The notes under the pieces were generated by a model. The model searched no databases. It saw only the letters and a program-made list of their open reading frames with translations, and was not told the origin of the DNA. A program made the translations under genes and the position numbers. A stretch of 64,000 nt of DNA from an uncultured Lachnospiraceae bacterium (GTDB taxonomy: Bacteria > Bacillota > Clostridia > Lachnospirales > Lachnospiraceae), in the NCBI GenBank assembly GCA_934351255.1, contig CAKRJH010000005.1, positions 1 to 64,000 of the forward strand, read 5' to 3'. This document shows, one piece after another, positions 55,723 to 63,960 of this stretch. Numbering within the stretch: the stretch's first letter is position 1; each line of letters opens with the position of its first letter.

Positions 55723-56019
55723 GTTGTTATTCCTCCTTAACAATTTCCCCCATAGGGTTTGCATTATAGTTTCGAAAGCAGTTTTTGCAACACCAGAGAG
55801 TCCGCATACCCCAAGCGATACTAAGCCTACTTTCATTACGTACTACATAATATCAAAATTCCGCTTTTCTCGATACCGTCAAATTGCACAAGAAGTTCTA
55901 AACTTTTTGTCAATTTTGTCTATGTTTCGTCTTAATTATGTCATTTTTGCATCGAGACAGGACACAATTGATCTTTTCTCTTCTATTATAGAGAATATTT
56001 CATAGAAAATGTTTCTATG
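55723..56019 (-). other. Long leader and gene gap before the lysine-rich module gene
   Basis: No gene. An in-frame extension of the downstream gene to 55836 lacks a ribosome-binding site and is not credible. A TATAAT (about 55986-55991, minus strand) could be the -10 box, which would leave a leader of about 250 nt. I could match it to no known riboswitch. Confidence 0.45.
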
Positions 56020-58452
56020 CTATTTGGTGATTCTGACACTTGCCGCCTGTCCTTTTCCACGGAACAGTTTCCGGTAAGCCTTCCTTTTTCCGGCCGGAAC
56101 CCGTATCTTACATTTCCGATGGATTTTACCGAGCGCCTTGGCTCCCACCCGGGTCAGTACACTGGTTCTGACCGTTATTTTTTTGAGGGATGCACAGCCA
56201 TAGAACGCTTTCTTTCCAATCGTCCGCACATTCTTTCCGATTGTCACCGAAGCAAGGGTCTTCTGACCGGCAAATGCCTTGATTCCAATCGCCGTCACGC
56301 AGTAACTGTCTCCCCGCAGGGTCACACGATCCGGTACTGTGCATTTTGCAACATGCTTTTCCAGGCCTGTAAGTTCCACTGTCTTTTTCACCGGATCTGT
56401 CACCCGGTATACCGCTCCACTCACCGATACAGTGTCACCTTTTTTCAATGGTTCGTCTGCCGCCGGTGCAGCAGATGGCTGAATCGACGGAGCAGCAGAT
56501 GGCTGAATCGCCGGTGCAGGAAGGATCGTCGGTGTTGCCGAAGGTGCCACATCCTGTGTCTGTCCCGGTGTCTGAGTCGGTTCCGATGGTCCGGTGACGG
56601 TGACCGGAACCTGAAGAGCCGTTCCATCGCTGGCAGCAACCGTAATCGTACATGTACCGGTATCCTGCCCCATCACCTTTCCGTCACAGCTCACAGTAGC
56701 CACCTGATCATTATCGGATGCATAGGTCAGCCAGGCATCTGTGTCCGCCGGGGTCAGTTCCGCCTGCAGATAACATGCTTCCCTGTCTGTCAACGCAAGA
56801 CTCTGCACCGCAGCAGTCAATCCCCGGGATGGCTTGTCTGTACCGGCTGCCTGTACCGTGACTCTGATCTGTCTGACAACCCCCGGTGCATTCAGTCCGC
56901 TCACTGTGACCGTGGTCTCTCCGATCTGTCTGGCAGTAATGATGCCATGATTGACCACAGCGACATGCCGGTCCTCTGACTTCCATGTGACCGTGTCGTT
57001 GCTGTCCGCCGGAGCTGTCACAGTTGCCTGTACTTCCAGAGATTCGCCGCAGGTCAGCGTCACATGATCCTCGGAAACCTCCAGTCCGGTCATCGGCACG
57101 ATAGCTGCATCCTGCACGACATCCGCAGCCTCCTGATCCACGTAAAAACCACGGAGCAATGCTGCTGCGCACAGGTCTGTCGGTTCACATGCGGTACGGT
57201 TAAAGATTGCATAGCGGTCTGCACTCTTTGGTGACTCCGGCGTCGGATAATAGCCATTATCCCATACCACGCCCACCAGGTGATACTTTTTGAGCAGATA
57301 TGCCACTCCCTCAAAAGATGTCCGGCGGCTGTCAGAACCACAAAATCCCCATTCGCCGATCAGCACCGGTGTCCCCCGGGACACATATTTTTCTTCCAGT
57401 GCCGAGAACTGCTGCGCATAACTGTTCTCCACGTTTTCATCCATGGATTTCTTAAGATCGAACCCATCGTAGTCGTGGATCTCTACCATCAGACGGTTCG
57501 CCGGATCCTTTGGAAGCGTGTAGGTAAAGTCTTCACTCATCAGCGTATAGAAACTGGTGTTCTGCGGCTGTACTGCCAGCCAACGTCTCGCATTGTTGGA
57601 TCCGGAAGCCCGGACGACATCGACAAAGTCCTGTTCCAATGCCGCAATACGGTCGTAGTCCGACTGTATAAATCCGGTAAACTCCTCATTGTCCTTATAG
57701 CTTCCATATTGTACCATCCAGCCTGTGTTGTCATTGTTGTGCTTCTGATCATTGCCATCGCGGCGCGGATCCTCTGAGAACACTTCGTTCATAGATGCAA
57801 AAATCAGATGCTCATCATAGTTCTTGAAACGCTGAGCGATCTGCGTCCACGCTCCCTTGAACTTCGCCCGGACACCGGCGAATTCCTCATCTGTGCCCTC
57901 CAGTGCCAGCCAGCCGTGTGGTTTCTGTTTTTCTGCCTTTTTGTCATATGCATTCATGCAGCCGTCGTGATGGATGTTGAGCATCACATACATGCCCTCA
58001 TCCACTGCGTAGTCCACCACCTGCTGCACTCTCGCCAGATAGGCTTCATTGATCGAATAATCCTCGCGGATCGCCGCTCCCCAGGTCACCGGGATACGGA
58101 TCGTGTCAAACCCCATCGTGTGAATCTTCTCGATCATCGCCCGCGTGGTGTATGGATTGCCCCACTGGGTCTCGCCCACTTCATAGGTATCTCCCTCCCA
58201 GCAGTCCAGGGTATTGCCCAGATTCCACCCGATGCCCATCCGGCGGATCATCTCATCCGACGAATACTCTGTAAAATGCACCGGTGCATCCGGTACCTTT
58301 ACCTGTGCGCTGTCCGTCTCGTCCACACGAATCACACCCTGTACCGTCTCTGCTTCCGCACGGTGCGCCGTAATGCCCGTGCCGCTCAGAGATGTCAGAG
58401 CCAGCGCCCCGGCCAGACCGCAGGACAGACATTTTCTGTAGATTTTTTTCAT
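56020..58452 (-). CDS. Secreted GH5 endoglucanase with Ig-like and LRR_5 domains (GH5-II)
   Basis: 810 residues; AAGGAGG lies before the ATG. Signal peptide 1-35; GH5 domain about 60-415 with acid/base Glu223 in ASMNEV and nucleophile Glu367 in LIGEWG; Big_2 Ig-like domains at about 450-535 and 545-630; a Pro/Ser/Thr/Ala linker; and an LRR_5 C-terminal domain (IGIKAFAGQKTLASVTIGKN) with a basic end. It closely parallels GH5-I in architecture but lacks the N-terminal module and helical repeats. Probably an endo-beta-1,4-glucanase; fine specificity cannot be read. Confidence 0.93.
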   Translation of the reverse strand: MKKIYRKCLSCGLAGALALTSLSGTGITAHRAEAETVQGVIRVDETDSAQVKVPDAPVHFTEYSSDEMIRRMGIGWNLGNTLDCWEGDTYEVGETQWGNPYTTRAMIEKIHTMGFDTIRIPVTWGAAIREDYSINEAYLARVQQVVDYAVDEGMYVMLNIHHDGCMNAYDKKAEKQKPHGWLALEGTDEEFAGVRAKFKGAWTQIAQRFKNYDEHLIFASMNEVFSEDPRRDGNDQKHNNDNTGWMVQYGSYKDNEEFTGFIQSDYDRIAALEQDFVDVVRASGSNNARRWLAVQPQNTSFYTLMSEDFTYTLPKDPANRLMVEIHDYDGFDLKKSMDENVENSYAQQFSALEEKYVSRGTPVLIGEWGFCGSDSRRTSFEGVAYLLKKYHLVGVVWDNGYYPTPESPKSADRYAIFNRTACEPTDLCAAALLRGFYVDQEAADVVQDAAIVPMTGLEVSEDHVTLTCGESLEVQATVTAPADSNDTVTWKSEDRHVAVVNHGIITARQIGETTVTVSGLNAPGVVRQIRVTVQAAGTDKPSRGLTAAVQSLALTDREACYLQAELTPADTDAWLTYASDNDQVATVSCDGKVMGQDTGTCTITVAASDGTALQVPVTVTGPSEPTQTPGQTQDVAPSATPTILPAPAIQPSAAPSIQPSAAPAADEPLKKGDTVSVSGAVYRVTDPVKKTVELTGLEKHVAKCTVPDRVTLRGDSYCVTAIGIKAFAGQKTLASVTIGKNVRTIGKKAFYGCASLKKITVRTSVLTRVGAKALGKIHRKCKIRVPAGKRKAYRKLFRGKGQAASVRITK

Positions 58453-58482
58453 AGTTTTGCTCTACCTCCTTCTTTTGTTTGT

Positions 58483-58512
58483 ATTATAAGATATCCTGAT
58501 ACCTGCACGCAA
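58483..58512 (-). promoter_or_regulatory. Promoter of GH5-II
   Basis: TTGCGT (58507-58512), 18 bp, TATAAT (58483-58488) on the minus strand. The spacer contains the TGATACCTGCA box (58497-58507). Confidence 0.65.
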
Positions 58513-58538
58513 CACTTTTGCCACAAAATGTGTATTTT

Positions 58539-58618
58539 GGGAAATTTAAGGAAATTCCGATATTTTCGGGAAATTTCGATCTCTTTCCGGAAATTTGGAG
58601 TCTTTTTCCGGAAATATC
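58539..58618. repeat. Helically phased GGAAAT repeats upstream of GH5-II
   Basis: GGAAAT begins at 58540, 58550, 58569, 58589 and 58610, spacings of 10, 19, 20 and 21 bp. The last two are within the palindrome TTTCCGGAAA (58584-58593 and 58605-58614, 21 bp apart). The array lies 27 bp and more upstream of the -35 box. Confidence 0.65.
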
Positions 58619-58654
58619 CTGGATTTTTAAGAAGCAGCTATTTCCCATAAAGCC

Positions 58655-58697
58655 AAAAATCCCGGGTAGCTTCCGATCCGGAAACCACCCGGGATAA
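58655..58697 (-). terminator. Terminator of the G3E operon
   Basis: On the minus strand ATCCCGGGTGGTTTCC pairs with GGAAGCTACCCGGGAT and is followed by TTTTT. Confidence 0.85.
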
Positions 58698-58711
58698 CTT
58701 CATTCCATCGA

Positions 58712-59686
58712 TTAGTTGAAGTACACCAGTTCTTCCTTTGGCTTGTCTACTTTTGTGACCTCCTCCGCATAGAATACCGGGCCCTTCTCTCCGTATTCCT
58801 TGCGGTACTTGAATTCCAGTCTGGCAGTGATATTGACATAGTCTTTATTGTCAATGCCTTCCCAGTCATCCGCCTTGCACAAAAATCCGATGAACTGCAC
58901 ATCATCCGCACAGCATGTCATCGCATAGCGCCCAAAGACAACAAAGCCCTGCTCAAGCCCCTTCGGTTTCTGTACCATACCGGTCAGTTTCAGTGTCTTG
59001 CCCTCATAGGCGTCCTCCTGATCCATCATATCGACGTACCACATGCCAAAATCATCGTCGGCAATGTCGATCACATCGGCATTCACATCAAACGGAAGTT
59101 CCTCCTTCAGATCATAGAACGCGTCATCCTCTGACTCGTAGACGATCTGTACTCTCGGGTTCACCGCCTTAATGCTTCCACGGATCGCAGACTTACTGGT
59201 CTGAAGGGTACAGCGGTTGACGATCATCATCTCCACGATCTTGAAATGCTCTACCATCAGCGACGGCATATTCTTCATATATAACGAGAACGTCTCATCA
59301 TTGGCCACGCCGATGGTCTGGAAGATCACGTCCCGGTCAAAACAGATGTCCTGCAGCGCCGTGTACATTTCCAAGATGCGGGTTGCTCGCCACATTCCAT
59401 TGTACTCGATCACGATACGGTCCGGACGATGTTTTTTCAGGAACTTCTCAACGACCTTGCCATTGAATGATTCCTCATCTTCGATCATCTCCACGACCGC
59501 TCCGGCCTTGGCCAGAAATGCCGGCTCATATTCTTCCTCGCCCTCCTCACAGCACAGGATCAGGGTCTTGGATTTGCCATCGTAGAGATCCTCCACCAGC
59601 AGATCACGGATGAGGCTGGTCTTGCCGGCCTCCAGAAATCCTTCGATCACAAACACCATCATCTGTTGTCTTTTACGTCCAAACAT
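58712..59686 (-). CDS. G3E GTPase fused to a YcgQ/TIGR03943-like C-terminus
   Basis: 324 residues from the ATG at 59686 (AAAGGA upstream); an ATG at 59719 overlapping the previous stop (TGATG) is the alternative. The P-loop is EGFLEAGKTSL near residue 15, and the N-terminal half follows the CobW fold, although the usual CxCC metal-binding motif is absent at the expected place. The C-terminal 110 residues (TLKLTGMVQKPKG, VVFGRYAMTCCADD, GFLCK) match the C-terminal part of YcgQ/TIGR03943 proteins. Metal handling together with its upstream G3E neighbour is likely. Confidence 0.75.
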   Translation of the reverse strand: MFGRKRQQMMVFVIEGFLEAGKTSLIRDLLVEDLYDGKSKTLILCCEEGEEEYEPAFLAKAGAVVEMIEDEESFNGKVVEKFLKKHRPDRIVIEYNGMWRATRILEMYTALQDICFDRDVIFQTIGVANDETFSLYMKNMPSLMVEHFKIVEMMIVNRCTLQTSKSAIRGSIKAVNPRVQIVYESEDDAFYDLKEELPFDVNADVIDIADDDFGMWYVDMMDQEDAYEGKTLKLTGMVQKPKGLEQGFVVFGRYAMTCCADDVQFIGFLCKADDWEGIDNKDYVNITARLEFKYRKEYGEKGPVFYAEEVTKVDKPKEELVYFN

Positions 59687-59718
59687 ATTTGTTTTATCCT
59701 TTCTGAGTGCGCCCGTCA

Positions 59719-60864
59719 TCAGGCTACATGAAACAGTTCTTTGATCTTGTCTTCATCCAGCTTGGCACCGATCACGCAGATGCGGCCGGTAAAATCTGCT
59801 GCCCCGTGGCGGATCTGTGTCTCCTCCGGCACCAGATCAAAATGGAACCACTCGGATTCCTGGGAATCCACAATGCCCTTGCAGCGAAGAACCTCGCCGT
59901 ATTCGCTCCCCTCAGCCAGACGGCACAGGATGTCCTGCAGCTCCTCTCTGGTAAATTTGTGGGCAGTCTCCAGTCCGATGCTGGTAAACACATCATCTGC
60001 ATGATGATGGCCGTGATCGTGGTGATGATCGTGGCCACAACTGCAGTGTCCATCCTCATGGTCATGATGGTGCTCATGGTCGTGGCCGCAGCACTCGTGA
60101 TCATGGTCGTGATGGTGATCATGGTCGTGGTCATGGCCGCAGCACTCGTGATCATGGTCATGGTCGTGGTCGTGGCCGCAGCACTCGTGATCATGGTCAT
60201 GGTCGTGATGGTGGTCATGCCCACAGCACTCATGGTCATGATGATGCTCCTCGAGGATCTCCTTTTCCAGGGAATTGACTTTCTCCATCGCCTCAAGGAT
60301 CTTCTTGCCATCGATCTTGTCCCATGGTGTCGTAATAATAGAAGCCTCATCGTTCTTCTCGCGGATCATGTGAAGTACGGCATCCAGCTTGTAATCGCTG
60401 ATATCCTGTGTTCTGCTCAGCACGATCGTGCCCGCATATTCAATCTGGTTATTGTAAAATTCACCATAGTTTTTCATGTACATCTTGCATTTCTTGGCAT
60501 CGATCACGGCCGTGGTGCTGTTGATTTCCACCTGTTCGCCGATGTTCTGCACGGCTTTGATGACATCGGAGAGTTTGCCGACGCCGGATGGCTCGATGAT
60601 GACACGATCCGGGCTGTACTTGTCCAGCACCTCTGCCAGTGCCTTGCCGAAATCTCCTACCAGCGAACAGCAGATGCAGCCGGAGTTCATCTCGGTGATC
60701 TGGATGCCGGCCTCCTTCAGAAAACCGCCGTCAATGCCAATCTCTCCGAACTCGTTCTCGATCAGCACCAGCTTCTCTCCCGGAAATGCCTCTGCCACCA
60801 GTTTCTTGATCAATGTCGTTTTCCCTGCCCCTAAAAATCCTGATATAATATCAATCTTTGCCAT
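59719..60864 (-). CDS. G3E (CobW/COG0523) metallochaperone GTPase with His/Cys-rich insert
   Basis: 381 residues. P-loop GFLGAGKT (9-16), metal site CICC (63-66) and the G4-like SRTQ (150-153) are all present, followed by a C-terminal CobW_C domain. Residues 206-288 are an insert made of His-Asp runs with four ECCGHDH units (from 212, 227, 240 and 257) and one CSCGH. This is one of the most extreme metal-binding stretches expected of a family that delivers Zn, Co or Ni. GGAGG lies upstream and two direct repeats sit in the promoter region. Confidence 0.92.
   Translation of the reverse strand: MAKIDIISGFLGAGKTTLIKKLVAEAFPGEKLVLIENEFGEIGIDGGFLKEAGIQITEMNSGCICCSLVGDFGKALAEVLDKYSPDRVIIEPSGVGKLSDVIKAVQNIGEQVEINSTTAVIDAKKCKMYMKNYGEFYNNQIEYAGTIVLSRTQDISDYKLDAVLHMIREKNDEASIITTPWDKIDGKKILEAMEKVNSLEKEILEEHHHDHECCGHDHHHDHDHDHECCGHDHDHDHDHECCGHDHDHDHHHDHDHECCGHDHEHHHDHEDGHCSCGHDHHHDHGHHHADDVFTSIGLETAHKFTREELQDILCRLAEGSEYGEVLRCKGIVDSQESEWFHFDLVPEETQIRHGAADFTGRICVIGAKLDEDKIKELFHVA
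60003..60245 (-). repeat. Intragenic repeats encoding ECCGHDH units
   Basis: At least four near-identical blocks around GCAGCACTCGTGATCATGG, spaced about 39-51 bp, within the G3E gene. They alternate with CATGGTCGTGG-type strings and are prone to copy-number change. Confidence 0.75.
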
Positions 60865-60885
60865 GTCATTACCTCCAAATAAATA

Positions 60886-60925
60886 GTCGATACTTTTATT
60901 TTACCAAACTTGTCAATACTTTTAT
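60886..60925. promoter_or_regulatory. Direct repeat upstream of the G3E gene
   Basis: GTCGATACTTTTAT (60886-60899) and GTCAATACTTTTAT (60912-60925) differ at one base and are 26 bp apart; the distal one contains TTGACA on the minus strand. A possible regulator site over the promoter. Confidence 0.45.
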
Positions 60926-60977
60926 CCCGGTCAGATGGGAATATTTCTTAAAATACCATAAACAATAGAATATGCTG

Positions 60978-61007
60978 TTGATTTATACTTCGGTATACCG
61001 ATATAAT
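60978..61007 (+). promoter_or_regulatory. Promoter with palindromic operator for the antitoxin-toxin pair
   Basis: TTGATT (60978-60983), 18 bp, TATAAT (61002-61007). The perfect 12-bp palindrome TCGGTATACCGA (60990-61001) fills the spacer right up to the -10 box, where a bound repressor would block polymerase. Autorepression by the XRE protein is inferred. Confidence 0.65.
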
Positions 61008-61032
61008 AATCAAAAGGTGAGGTGAATGCAAT

Positions 61033-61623
61033 ATGATTATAAACAATCTTCTGAAAGAAGCGCAGATGAGCCAATACAAACTCAGCAAATTGAGCGGAGT
61101 AGCACAGGCCACTATCTCCGATATCTGCAGCGGCAAGACAGAACTGCAGAACTGTTCTGCCGGAACCTTATATAAAATTGCAAAAACACTGCACGTTACC
61201 GTAGATCAGCTTCTGGAAACCCACGAACTGGAATTACACCCGGATCGGGAATACCGCTGTTCCTTTGAAACCTTCAAGAGCAATACCTGTCATCACGTGA
61301 AAGACATGGGAGACATTGATTTTGTCATTGAAACCCTCGAGAGCGATCAGATCCGCCGCTTATACCAGAAAAAATGGTATCCTGAGGCCTTGTATCTGCT
61401 TGCCATGCTGGATTATTTATCCAAGAAAAATGACCTTCCCATGTGCACCAATTACAACGATATCCGCAGCCACAAGCTGGAACAGCCAGTCTATCCGTCA
61501 GGCGTTCTGATGCAGGCTGCCATCATGCACAATGATTCCATAAAGGAAGAAGCACGAAAGCAGGCTATTCCCGAATTTATGAGATTCAACATTGTAGAAA
61601 GTGAGATTCGCAATCTTGTCTGA
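61033..61623 (+). CDS. XRE-family antitoxin-like regulator
   Basis: 196 residues; GGTGAGGTGA lies before the ATG. The first 65 residues are an HTH_3 domain (LLKEAQMSQYKLSKLSGVAQ, ISDICSGK). The remaining 130 residues are a helical domain without a name I can give, containing CHHVKDMG and LAMLDYLSKKNDLP, as seen in regulators paired with nucleotidyltransferase toxins. It overlaps the next gene by 23 bp. Confidence 0.75.
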   Translation: MIINNLLKEAQMSQYKLSKLSGVAQATISDICSGKTELQNCSAGTLYKIAKTLHVTVDQLLETHELELHPDREYRCSFETFKSNTCHHVKDMGDIDFVIETLESDQIRRLYQKKWYPEALYLLAMLDYLSKKNDLPMCTNYNDIRSHKLEQPVYPSGVLMQAAIMHNDSIKEEARKQAIPEFMRFNIVESEIRNLV

Positions 61624-62329
61624 TGTTTTGTTTACCAAAGAAAATCTAGATCAATATCTCAAAGAACTCTCAAAAGAGTTCCGCAAACGGGCCGGAACAA
61701 AGATGCCGGCCGAGATCATTTTAATTGGCGGTGCCTCTATCCTGATCAATTATGGTTTCCGTGAAATGACCTACGATATGGATGCGATCATACAGGCCTC
61801 ATCTGCCATGAAAGATGCCATTAACCAGGTTGGCGACCGCATGGGTCTCCCCAATGGATGGCTAAACACCGACTTTATGAAAACCAGTTCTTACACCCCT
61901 AAATTGATCCAATACTCCAAATACTACAAAACATTCTCCAATATTCTCAAAATCCGCACAGTATCTGCAGAATATCTGATCGTCATGAAATTGATGGCCG
62001 GAAGACAATATAAAAATGATCTGTCTGATGTGATCGGGATCCTTCTCGAACAGCAAAAGTCCGGTAAGCAACTCTTTCTGGATGATATAAAGAGAGCTGC
62101 TGAGGAATTATATGACAGCTATCTCCAGCTCCCCGAAGCCTCCCGTGCTTTCATCGAAGCCGCTTACCAGACAACCGACCTGGCCGATTTATATCAGACG
62201 ATCCGCCATACAGAAATGGCAAACAAAACTGTCCTGTCTGATTTTCAGGAGGATTATCCAAATGTACTGACGGAAGGTAATCTGTCAGACATTCTAAAAG
62301 CCGCCAGAGAACGAAAAAACATTCCGTAA
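61601..62329 (+). CDS. DUF6036/AbiEii-like nucleotidyltransferase, probable toxin
   Basis: 242 residues if read from GTG at 61601; TTG at 61616 or 61631 are alternatives, because no clear ribosome-binding site singles one out. The nucleotidyltransferase core is GGAS (43-46) followed by DMD (59-61), then VSAEYLIVMKLMAGRQYKNDLSDV, characteristic of DUF6036 and AbiEii-type proteins. Such enzymes act as toxins in type IV systems and in phage defence. Its last 36 bases overlap the convergent DUF2752 gene. Confidence 0.75.
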   Translation: MRFAILSDVLFTKENLDQYLKELSKEFRKRAGTKMPAEIILIGGASILINYGFREMTYDMDAIIQASSAMKDAINQVGDRMGLPNGWLNTDFMKTSSYTPKLIQYSKYYKTFSNILKIRTVSAEYLIVMKLMAGRQYKNDLSDVIGILLEQQKSGKQLFLDDIKRAAEELYDSYLQLPEASRAFIEAAYQTTDLADLYQTIRHTEMANKTVLSDFQEDYPNVLTEGNLSDILKAARERKNIP

Positions 62330-62695
62330 TATTCCATAAACAATCAACCCCGCCACCATCATTCCCAGCAGTACATTCTCCACCCGCGTCGTCCGCACGC
62401 TTCCCTCCCGGACATATCTCCACTCCATCCTGCCCACGATCACCGCGAGCACCGGCAGTACCACAAAACATGCGGGATTATCATAAAATGCCTCGCGGAT
62501 CCGCAGATGCGCCAGGTCTACACACAGATGGGTGATGCCACAGCCGGGACACAGCAGCCCGGTGATCTTGCGGAACACACAGGGAATCATAATTCCCGTC
62601 AGAGAAACAAACACATAATACAAGAAGGCAAGAATCACCACGATTCCTGCCTTCCGGATCTCGCCCCGCAGGCGATGTTTCTGACTATCTGTCAT
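62294..62695 (-). CDS. DUF2752 membrane protein
   Basis: 133 residues with three membrane segments. The family signature is CPGCGITHLCVDLAH followed by FYDNPACF. Function unknown. It follows the DUF4234 gene by 3 bp and is surely co-transcribed with it; the pair is common in Clostridia. Confidence 0.85.
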   Translation of the reverse strand: MTDSQKHRLRGEIRKAGIVVILAFLYYVFVSLTGIMIPCVFRKITGLLCPGCGITHLCVDLAHLRIREAFYDNPACFVVLPVLAVIVGRMEWRYVREGSVRTTRVENVLLGMMVAGLIVYGILRNVFSFSGGF

Positions 62696-62698
62696 CGT

Positions 62699-63046
62699 TT
62701 AATAACCACCCAGTGCCTTGTTGATCTCATTCTGCATCAGTGCATAATTGATGATCCCAAGACCCAGCGCCTGAAGAATGATGTACATAATGCCGCTGTT
62801 GCTGGACGGACGTCCGTTCGCTGCTGCGATGGTATCCACATTCTCTCCACGCTTGTATGCCCAGTACCAGCCATAGATGTTACAGCTCAGGATCGTAAAG
62901 ATCAGCGCCATGCCACCGCTGGCGGTCTGTGTATCTCCGGACAACTGCTTGAGATCATCTGTCATCACGACGAACCAGTACAACCCGTAGATTCCACAGG
63001 TGATAATGCTCAGGATGATGCAGACTCCGATGTTTCTCTGTGTCAT
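62699..63046 (-). CDS. DUF4234 membrane protein
   Basis: 115 residues, with three hydrophobic segments. The paired TCGIYGLYWFVVMTDDL and SCNIYGWYWAYKRGE motifs define DUF4234. Function unknown. AAAGGAGG precedes the ATG. Confidence 0.85.
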   Translation of the reverse strand: MTQRNIGVCIILSIITCGIYGLYWFVVMTDDLKQLSGDTQTASGGMALIFTILSCNIYGWYWAYKRGENVDTIAAANGRPSSNSGIMYIILQALGLGIINYALMQNEINKALGGY

Positions 63047-63096
63047 GTGTTTCCTCCTTTTGTGATAGATTCTTTTTCGTCACCATGTATCAATTT

Positions 63097-63125
63097 ATTT
63101 TACCATATACCCTATACATATGCAA
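63097..63125 (-). promoter_or_regulatory. Promoter of the DUF4234-DUF2752 pair
   Basis: TTGCAT (63120-63125), 17 bp, TAAAAT (63097-63102) on the minus strand. Confidence 0.7.
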
Positions 63126-63203
63126 CAAATGCGAGATATGTGTCAGGGTTTGCGCAAAACTTTTGTATCACATCATAATGTCCCGGTTGCAGCCTCTTAC
63201 ACG

Positions 63204-63941
63204 CTACTCTGTCACCGGCGCAAAGGAACGTTTTGTCGCCTCATACATGGCAATGCTCGCCGCGATCGGCAGATTCAGGCTGTCTATGGCATGGCTGTGC
63301 GGTATGATCACCGAAGTCCCTACCTCCAGAAACTCCCGTGGCAGGCCGGTCGCCTCATTGCCAAAGATCAGTGAAAAGTGGCCGGACGGGCTCACTTCAT
63401 GCAGCGTCTTTTTGGCCTGAAGCATGAACGGATACAGTTCGCGCTCCCCATATCCTTCCAGATATTCCTCAAAGCTGTCAAAATACCGGAGGTCAGTCGA
63501 GAAGATCGCTCCCATGGAGGCCCTGACCACCTTGGGATCAAAGGCATCGACCGCAGGCCGGATGATGGCCATATGGTTCATGCCAAATCCCAGTGCACTT
63601 CGCATGATCGTTCCCATGTTTCCGGCATTGGACGGATTGACCAGCACGATATGGGATGCGTCTGCCTCCAGCGGTTCCTCCCACTTACGGAATTCTCCGA
63701 TCACGTAACAGTTTTCCTTCTGGGATAGGACGTTGAAGATCTTATCCGCCTGTATCATCTCCACCTGTGCCTCCCGACACAGTTTCTGCAGCTTGTCAAA
63801 GGTCTCTCCCGGTTTCAGGCTGGAATGTATGTAGACCCGGTTCACCTGCTGCGGCTTGAACCGGAGCAGTTCAAAGGTCAGTGTGATCCCCAGTGCATAG
63901 GACACGGGATCATCTTTTCGATATCGCTTATATGTTGCCAT
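63204..63941 (-). CDS. TrmH/SpoU-family RNA methyltransferase
   Basis: 245 residues; GGAGAG precedes the ATG. The C-terminal SPOUT domain has NPSNAGNMGTIMRSALGFG, LIFGNEATGLP and SLNLPIAASIAMYEA. The N-terminal 90 residues are a small substrate-binding domain. It 2'-O-methylates rRNA or tRNA; the site cannot be read from sequence. Confidence 0.92.
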   Translation of the reverse strand: MATYKRYRKDDPVSYALGITLTFELLRFKPQQVNRVYIHSSLKPGETFDKLQKLCREAQVEMIQADKIFNVLSQKENCYVIGEFRKWEEPLEADASHIVLVNPSNAGNMGTIMRSALGFGMNHMAIIRPAVDAFDPKVVRASMGAIFSTDLRYFDSFEEYLEGYGERELYPFMLQAKKTLHEVSPSGHFSLIFGNEATGLPREFLEVGTSVIIPHSHAIDSLNLPIAASIAMYEATKRSFAPVTE

Positions 63942-63960
63942 GTTCTCTCCATTCGCTTGT

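Noticed and set aside
55723..55836. A 38-codon in-frame extension at the start of the lysine-rich module protein
   Set aside because: The ATG at 55722 has an ideal AAGGAGG and begins a normal signal peptide; the extension has none.
59707..60834. A 375-codon plus-strand frame with long hydrophobic Val/Met/Ala runs, looking like a membrane protein
   Set aside because: The hydrophobic runs are only the complement of the His/Asp repeats of the G3E gene.
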